From RGEC01 sp964475595 (GTDB taxonomy: Bacteria > Bacteroidota > Bacteroidia > NS11-12g > UBA955), in NCBI GenBank assembly GCA_964475595.1, contig CAYYXG010000012.1, forward strand, positions 1 to 64,000: 64,000 bases of DNA. Reading direction: 5' to 3'. Under the pieces are notes generated by a model. The model saw only the letters and a list, made by a program, of their open reading frames with translations, was not told the DNA's origin and did no database searches. Made by a program: the position numbers and the translations under genes. This document shows positions 58,932-64,000 of this stretch, piece after piece (the stretch's first letter is position 1; every line of letters starts with the position of its first letter).

Positions 58932-61208
58932 ATGAAGCATATATCACTAGGATGTATCATCCTGCTTGCGTTTGGGTCGCTGAAGGCCCAAAATAAATGT
59001 AATGCGGTGGTGCGTGGACAAATCCGAAATGTTCACGACAGTCTTCCTATTCCCTTTGCAGAAATATTTGTAGAAACAGGCCATGTGCATGCGCAAAGCA
59101 ATAAGGACGGCTATTTCTCTCTTAGTGGGCTGTGTAATGGTGCGGTTTTAATTGAAGTGGACAAACATGGCTTTCAACACCTGCATAAGGAATTACAAGT
59201 TTATGGAGATACACAGATCGTAATATTTCTGACAGCCGTGAGTGCATGGACCGATACCATCATCATACACGCAGGAAAAGAAAAATCGACCGCAATGACC
59301 CTCAACAGTCAAAAAATCATGGAGAAAAATGACTGCGACCTAAGCAGTATTAGTTCATCATTGCCGGGCATTCAAATTCTACAAGGTGGAAGAAACCAAA
59401 GCAAACCGATAGCCCATGGCATGTATGGGCTAAGATTTCCTATTATAAGTCAACAGTTCCGTCTTGAGGGGCAGGCCTGGGGCAATGACCACAACCCGGA
59501 AGCCGACGCCCGTGGTTTTGATGGAATAACTTGGATCAAGGATGCTTCTGTACTAAAATATGGCCATGATGCGATTGGTGGAGCCCTCCACCTTGAACGA
59601 TATACCCGTGCGCATGAAGGCGAGCAAAACCTTGATCAGGTTGTTTCCTACAACAGCAATGGTCATCAGGGAGGATATGCATTGCGTTTTATTCAGAAGT
59701 CAGACAGTGCTGCGCCGGTGATATTTGCCAATGCCGCATTGAGAAAATCAGGCAATTATCGCACTCCGGATGTGTGGCTGGAAAACACAGCCCTGACGGA
59801 AATTTCCGTTTCAGGCGGGTATTCTTTACAAAAAAACGGACGAGAAACCCGCTTAGATGGAGAATTTTACCGTTTTGAAAGTGGAATTTTCCGGGGAACC
59901 CGAACGGGAAATGTGGAAGATTTATTAAACGCAATTAATCGCGATGCGCCAACTACAGACAATCAATTCACCTATCGAATCGCACAACCCAGGCAGGTTG
60001 CCATACATGGAACGCTTCAAGGATCCAGCATTACCGCCACAGCCAAAGGAAAGCGGGAATGGCACTATGCGTTGCAATATGACCAGCGAAGGGAATTTGA
60101 TTTCCACCGCAACAGCAAAAACCAATTTCCGCAACTGGATTTGATTCTGCTTTCACCTTCCGTTATATATAGACAAGTCGTTAAAACCAATGCAGAAACC
60201 CAATGGGAATGGGGCAATCAAATCACCGGGTATTTGCATCGATTTGGCGGATTTTATTTTATGCCGGATTTTCAGGGTTTCAGCAATGGCACCTATGCTG
60301 TGCTGCATAAACACCGTGAAAAACTGGCCCATACTTTAAGTGTGAGGTTAGATGAAAAGTACATTTCAGCCCGCGAGCGAATTAATGGCAAATGGCAACA
60401 ACAATCGCGATTTTTTATCCATTATAGTGCGGGTTACACCGGGTTAATCCAAACCGAAAAACAATTGCTTCAATGGCATTTATCAAGTATGTGGAGGGCA
60501 CCCTGGGTAAATGAACTTTATTCCTCGGGTGTGCATCATGGAGCAGCTTCCTATGAGCAGGGAAACCGCAATCTCGGAATTGAAAGGAGCTACCGTGCTG
60601 AACTGGAATGGGAATACCACCTCAACCAAAAATTCACCCTATACCTATCCCCATTCTACAATTATATGCCGGGTTTCATCAACCTTACCCCCATGCGGGA
60701 AGCCATACAAACCGTTCGTGGAGCATTTCCGGGATTTGAATATCTGCAGGGCAATGCTCGCTATCTTGGTGGAGATCTACAGGTGAAAATCGTCATTTCT
60801 GACCGCTTTGACATTCAAAATGACGTTCAATATGTGCATGGAAAATATACCCATCAACCCCGGTATCCGGCATTTTTACCTCCACTCCGCATTCATAATC
60901 GTATTTCATGGAAACTCCATGGAATTACCTGTCAGCTGCAACATGAATTTGTAGCCAGACAAAATCTATACAACGCAGACAGTGATTTTCTGCCGCCTCC
61001 CCCCGGATACCGGTTATGGCACTTCATGCTAAAGTCTTCTCAGAAAAACCAAAATTCCTGGCGATGGAACATCGAAATCAATAACCTCCTAAACCAAAGC
61101 TACCGCAGCTATCTGGATCGATTTAGGTACTTTATGGATATGCCGGGGCGTAACATTCGTATGGTTATCATCAAACCTTTACACCACCATCACAAAAAAC
61201 ACCTTTAA
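58932..61208 (+). CDS. TonB-dependent receptor, probably for a metal or metal complex
   Basis: A 758-residue outer-membrane receptor. Signal peptide to about residue 20 (GSLKAQ), a CarboxypepD_reg-like domain (about 28-95: VRGQIRNVHDSLPIPFAEIFVETG), a plug domain (about 120-215: SLPGIQILQGG ... YGHDAIGGALHLE) and a 22-strand barrel to the end. The stretch EGQAWGNDHNPEADA in the plug and the final HHHHKKHL are His/acid-rich, as in zinc-type receptors. Energy would come from TonB. Context: a Cys/His-rich peptide precedes and a His-bearing lipoprotein follows, so metal acquisition is likely, but the metal is not known. Confidence 0.87.
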   Translation: MKHISLGCIILLAFGSLKAQNKCNAVVRGQIRNVHDSLPIPFAEIFVETGHVHAQSNKDGYFSLSGLCNGAVLIEVDKHGFQHLHKELQVYGDTQIVIFLTAVSAWTDTIIIHAGKEKSTAMTLNSQKIMEKNDCDLSSISSSLPGIQILQGGRNQSKPIAHGMYGLRFPIISQQFRLEGQAWGNDHNPEADARGFDGITWIKDASVLKYGHDAIGGALHLERYTRAHEGEQNLDQVVSYNSNGHQGGYALRFIQKSDSAAPVIFANAALRKSGNYRTPDVWLENTALTEISVSGGYSLQKNGRETRLDGEFYRFESGIFRGTRTGNVEDLLNAINRDAPTTDNQFTYRIAQPRQVAIHGTLQGSSITATAKGKREWHYALQYDQRREFDFHRNSKNQFPQLDLILLSPSVIYRQVVKTNAETQWEWGNQITGYLHRFGGFYFMPDFQGFSNGTYAVLHKHREKLAHTLSVRLDEKYISARERINGKWQQQSRFFIHYSAGYTGLIQTEKQLLQWHLSSMWRAPWVNELYSSGVHHGAASYEQGNRNLGIERSYRAELEWEYHLNQKFTLYLSPFYNYMPGFINLTPMREAIQTVRGAFPGFEYLQGNARYLGGDLQVKIVISDRFDIQNDVQYVHGKYTHQPRYPAFLPPLRIHNRISWKLHGITCQLQHEFVARQNLYNADSDFLPPPPGYRLWHFMLKSSQKNQNSWRWNIEINNLLNQSYRSYLDRFRYFMDMPGRNIRMVIIKPLHHHHKKHL

Positions 61209-61227
61209 CTTAATATACAAAAAAAAC

Positions 61228-61746
61228 ATGAAAAAAACAAATTTTCTTGTCGTAATGGCTGCCACAGCAGCGCTGTTCAACCTCTCATCCTGTCATAAAC
61301 ATGACGAAGGAGAAAACGTTACCGCGGTTAAGCTAACACTCACGCCCACATCGGGCGGAACAGCCAAAACCTTTGTATGGAGCGATCCGGACGGTATTGG
61401 CGGAAATGCACCCAAACAAACCGACACCGTTTTGTGCGATAGCGGCACGAATTACACCGGTGATCTTCAATTCTTCAATGGTGACAGCGACATTACATCT
61501 GAAATTAAAAATGAAGGCGGTGAACATTTCGTATGCTACAACGGGCCCACTTCCGATGTACTCGAAATTATTTACAAAGACAGCGATGGCCAATATCCCA
61601 TCGGACTATCGACGGAATGGATTGCAAAGAAAAAAACTGCAGGACTCATTAGGATAGCCCTTAAACATCAACCCAAAAGCAAGGATGGCACCTGCGATAA
61701 AGGTGAAACAGATGTGGATGTATCCTACCCTATACTGATTCAGTAA
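61228..61746 (+). CDS. Lipoprotein with His-rich N-terminus, partner of the TonB receptor
   Basis: A 172-residue lipoprotein: signal peptide and lipobox NLSSC with lipidated Cys22, followed by HKHDEGE. The rest is a beta-rich domain (VKLTLTPTSGGTAKTFVW, DTVLCDSGTNYTGDLQFFN, GLIRIALKHQPKSKDG) of a type often found next to TonB receptors in Bacteroidota and sometimes annotated as a periplasmic-binding fold. It could hand substrate to or from the receptor. It is 19 bases downstream and in the same operon. Confidence 0.75.
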   Translation: MKKTNFLVVMAATAALFNLSSCHKHDEGENVTAVKLTLTPTSGGTAKTFVWSDPDGIGGNAPKQTDTVLCDSGTNYTGDLQFFNGDSDITSEIKNEGGEHFVCYNGPTSDVLEIIYKDSDGQYPIGLSTEWIAKKKTAGLIRIALKHQPKSKDGTCDKGETDVDVSYPILIQ

Positions 61747-61794
61747 AACTATTTTTATTACAGGCATGTTGAAGCTTTGCTGCGCTGAATGATG

Positions 61795-61802
61795 TAATTT
61801 TG
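61795..61802 (+). promoter_or_regulatory. TAnnTTTG promoter element for gcvT
   Basis: TAATTTTG, then CAGACC and ATG 61809; a TTG lies 23 bases upstream. Confidence 0.55.
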
Positions 61803-61808
61803 CAGACC

Positions 61809-62909
61809 ATGTCATCAGAAACAGCCAACTTAAAAAGCACTGCCCTATCGGATCTTCACGTATCGCTTGGGGCAAAAATGGTTCCGTTCGCAGGCTTCAA
61901 CATGCCTGTTTTATATACCAATCTCATTCAAGAGCACCATACTGTGCGCAATGATGTGGGTGTGTTTGATGTGAGCCACATGGGAGAATTCTTTGTAGAA
62001 GGACCCAAGGCGTATGAGCTGGTGGAATATGTGACCAGCAATGATGTATCAACCTTGAGTGATGGCCGTGTGCAGTACTCATGTTTGCCCAACGAAAACG
62101 GCGGAATCGTAGATGATTTGCTGGTTTATCGTGTGAATGCAGAAAAATACCTGCTGGTGGTCAATGCCGGCAATATTGATAAGGATTTTGCCTGGATTTC
62201 CAAACACAATGAAAAATTTGGGGCTACCTTAAGCAACCATAGTGACCAATATAGCTTGCTGGCAGTGCAGGGACCTAAGGCAACTGCCACATTGCAAAAG
62301 CTTACATCGGTAAATCTTTCAGAGATACCGTACTACCATTTTACCATTTCGGAAATGGCCGGTATAAGCGAGGTAATTATCAGCAATACCGGTTACACAG
62401 GTGCGGGTGGATTTGAAATTTACATTAAAAATGCCGATGCCAAAGCCATGTGGGATGCCATTTTTACTGCCGGAGCAGATGCCGGTATAAAACCGATTGG
62501 ACTGGGTGCAAGAGACACTTTGCGTCTTGAAAAAGGTTTCTGCCTATACGGAAACGACATTGACGACACCACCTCTCCCATTGAAGCGGGCCTGGGCTGG
62601 ATTACCAAATTCAATCATCCTTTCGTCCACAGCGATTATCATAAACAGCTCAAAGAAAACAAGCCATCCAAAAAACTGGTAGGTTTCAAGCTCATTGACA
62701 AAGGCATTCCACGCCAGCATTACCCGGTTTGTGATGAAGCGGGTAACCCAATCGGGGAAGTTACCAGTGGCACGATGTCGCCAACACTCAACGAAGCCAT
62801 TGGCTTGGCCTATGTACCTGCATCGCTATCCACGGCAGGAAGCACCCTTTTTATTGAAGTGCGCGGCAAACTCCTCAAAGGCGAGGTTTGCAAGCTCCCA
62901 TTCTTATAA
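61809..62909 (+). CDS. gcvT: Aminomethyltransferase (glycine cleavage T protein)
   Basis: A 366-residue T protein, moving the methylene group of the aminomethyl-lipoyl H protein to tetrahydrofolate. Marks: SLGAKMVPFAGFNMPVLY, DVSHMGEFFVEGP, SNTGYTGAGGFEIY, IGLGARDTLRLEKGFCLYGND and EVTSGTMSPTLNEAIGLAYV. The catalytic Asp is in the NDVG..DVSHMG region. I start at ATG 61809 rather than at the TTG inside the promoter element. No gcvH or gcvP gene is nearby. Its end is two bases from the convergent small gene. Confidence 0.95.
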   Translation: MSSETANLKSTALSDLHVSLGAKMVPFAGFNMPVLYTNLIQEHHTVRNDVGVFDVSHMGEFFVEGPKAYELVEYVTSNDVSTLSDGRVQYSCLPNENGGIVDDLLVYRVNAEKYLLVVNAGNIDKDFAWISKHNEKFGATLSNHSDQYSLLAVQGPKATATLQKLTSVNLSEIPYYHFTISEMAGISEVIISNTGYTGAGGFEIYIKNADAKAMWDAIFTAGADAGIKPIGLGARDTLRLEKGFCLYGNDIDDTTSPIEAGLGWITKFNHPFVHSDYHKQLKENKPSKKLVGFKLIDKGIPRQHYPVCDEAGNPIGEVTSGTMSPTLNEAIGLAYVPASLSTAGSTLFIEVRGKLLKGEVCKLPFL

Positions 62910-62911
62910 TT

Positions 62912-63118
62912 TCAGGGATTTAGCGGCTTCACAGAAAGTACATTCCTTAGCGGAATGATTTTCCCGGAAGCGATGAGGGTCTTTTGATCCATATCAAGAT
63001 TGATAATCGGGGATACTATTAATTTAACATCACACCGGTTATCCAGATAACGAATTTCACAATTCAATTTCTGTTCGCACCAGATGCGCCAAGTATCAAA
63101 AACTTCTGATTGTACCAT
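62912..63118 (-). CDS. Small protein coupled to the ABC permease, possibly Rof-like
   Basis: A 68-residue protein whose ATG overlaps the stop of the permease gene in TAATG, which supports real expression. The C-terminal half (CEIRYLDNRCDVKLIVSPI, then LIASGKIIPLRNVLSVKPL) follows the strand pattern of a small SH3-like barrel and weakly recalls Rho-binding antiterminator (Rof) proteins. The match is loose and I have no catalytic or binding residue to anchor it; treat as a hypothetical protein. Confidence 0.5.
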   Translation of the reverse strand: MVQSEVFDTWRIWCEQKLNCEIRYLDNRCDVKLIVSPIINLDMDQKTLIASGKIIPLRNVLSVKPLNP

Positions 63119-64000
63119 TATTCAAACCGCAGCGCATCTATGGGATTGAGGCGAGCCGCCCTGGTCGCCGGGTAAATACCGGCCACAAGGCCCACTACCA
63201 TACAGACCATGATGGACATCAGCATCCATTTCCACGGAATGATAAAACCGGTACCCAGGCCAAACCCTACGAGATTGCCAAGGAGTATTCCCAACACAAT
63301 CCCACCCAGACCGCCTAACTGACATATAACAACTGCTTCGGTTAAAAACTGGTTGCGTATCACCGCAGATGAAGCGCCCAGGGCTTTCCTTACGCCAATC
63401 TCACGGGTTCTTTCCGTTACAGATACCAGCATGATATTCATTAAACTCACCGCAGCCCCGATTAAGGTAATGATGGCAATAATGGTTCCCACCAATGTCA
63501 CCATTTTTAAGTTGTCTATGGCATCTTTGGCCAACGCATCACTCTTGGTCAAGTTAAAATCATCCGGTTTTGCACTGCCCAGCCCTCGCACCCTTCGCAT
63601 CAACAAGTAGGCCTCATCCATGGCAGGATCGAGCTGTTCAATGCTATTTACGGCCACATTGATAAAGTAGTTTTCCTGGCCGTTGTTAAAATCCATCCTT
63701 GAACGGCTTACCGGAATAAAAACAACCCGATCACCACCCGACATCCCCATACTGGAACCCTTTTCGGCCAAAATGCCTGCTACACGAAAAGTTTTTCCGT
63801 TTACTTTAATGATTTCTCCCAACCCATTTTTTCCCAGAAGCGAACTCGCAATCTCTTTTCCTATAATGGCCAGGGGCAATGCCAAATCGATATCATTGGT
63901 TGTGAAATTGCGGCCTTGCTCCAGTTCATAGCTGGCTGTTTTTAAATAATTCTCATCCACCCCAATAACCCGGGCATTGGGATTGGTTTCTTTATTTTTG
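63118..64000 (-). CDS. ABC transporter permease, MacB/FtsX type (5' end beyond window)
   Basis: About the last 294 residues of a permease. A periplasmic MacB-like domain (EQGRNFTTNDIDLALPLAIIG, VNGKTFRVAGILAEKGSSMGM) leads to the FtsX domain with helix 2 starting TLVGTIIAIITLIGAAVSLMN, the conserved VTERTREIGVRKALGAS, and two final helices; it ends PATRAARLNPIDALRFE. Such permeases pair with a separate ATPase and work in lipoprotein, peptide or macrolide transport. The reading frame is open to the window edge, so the start is missing. The small 68-residue gene is coupled downstream. Confidence 0.9.
   Translation of the reverse strand, partial: KNKETNPNARVIGVDENYLKTASYELEQGRNFTTNDIDLALPLAIIGKEIASSLLGKNGLGEIIKVNGKTFRVAGILAEKGSSMGMSGGDRVVFIPVSRSRMDFNNGQENYFINVAVNSIEQLDPAMDEAYLLMRRVRGLGSAKPDDFNLTKSDALAKDAIDNLKMVTLVGTIIAIITLIGAAVSLMNIMLVSVTERTREIGVRKALGASSAVIRNQFLTEAVVICQLGGLGGIVLGILLGNLVGFGLGTGFIIPWKWMLMSIMVCMVVGLVAGIYPATRAARLNPIDALRFE

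Overview
The window is a 64 kb piece of a Bacteroidota chromosome, most likely from the Chitinophagales/Sphingobacteriales side of the phylum. Four things point there: repeated TAnnTTTG promoter elements (with TTG about 19-20 bases upstream at the clearest ones), several secreted proteins with type IX secretion (T9SS) C-terminal sorting domains, a gingipain-family C25 peptidase, and families largely seen in this phylum (BatA-type VWA protein, FISUMP protein, DUF2490, DUF3467, Bacteroidota-type dihydroorotase). A run of exactly 100 Ns at 12697-12796 shows it is a draft scaffold. Both ends cut genes: paaN on the left and an ABC permease on the right.

Layout. 1-7.2 kb: end of a phenylacetate-type aldehyde dehydrogenase gene, a DUF3467 gene, a secreted haem/copper monooxygenase-like protein, RidA, a dehydrogenase-like fragment, a CoA-binding protein, an FAD oxidoreductase and trpS. 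7.3-12.5 kb: two glycosyltransferases, then a small accessory stretch (DUF2490 outer-membrane protein, a T9SS-sorted protein, a FISUMP protein) bounded by repeats: a 46-bp tandem array at 10357-10632 and a 113-bp hairpin repeat that runs into the assembly gap. 13-21.7 kb: tRNA-Ser, a cation/proton antiporter, TatD, enoyl-CoA hydratase, ComEC, thymidine kinase, NifU-like and Mrp iron-sulphur proteins. 21.7-33.6 kb: a 1694-residue C25 peptidase, an RsmI-like methylase, an alpha-oxoamine synthase (sphingolipid/sulfonolipid type), an HhH protein, acyl-CoA dehydrogenase, rpsU, asparaginase, a Xer recombinase and a hibernation factor. 33.6-42.4 kb: RidA-like, saccharopine dehydrogenase-like, SpoU methylase, a dihydroorotase homologue without its metal ligands, BatA-like protein, thioesterase, deoxynucleoside kinase and an ABC exporter.

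42.5-55.4 kb is one co-oriented minus-strand transcription/translation block: tRNA-Thr, -Tyr, -Gly, -Thr, tuf, tRNA-Trp, secE, nusG, rplK, rplA, rplJ, rplL, rpoB, rpoC, driven by a consensus promoter with TTG-N19-TAnnTTTG spacing. 55.5-64 kb holds a DUF4340 protein, a TerB/J-domain protein, a DMT transporter, a likely metal-uptake cassette (Cys/His-rich secreted peptide, TonB receptor, His-bearing lipoprotein), gcvT and an ABC permease.

The observations I rate most worth following are: (a) about a dozen genes whose TAnnTTTG element sits 4-9 bases before the start codon, five at exactly 4, which implies many leaderless mRNAs; (b) a perfect 12-bp terminator hairpin with a T-run inside the first codons of the HhH gene; (c) the three-gene metal cassette with three overlapping hairpins ahead of its receptor; (d) the two repeat families. 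I do not see a clear defence system, prophage, CRISPR array or insertion sequence in this window.
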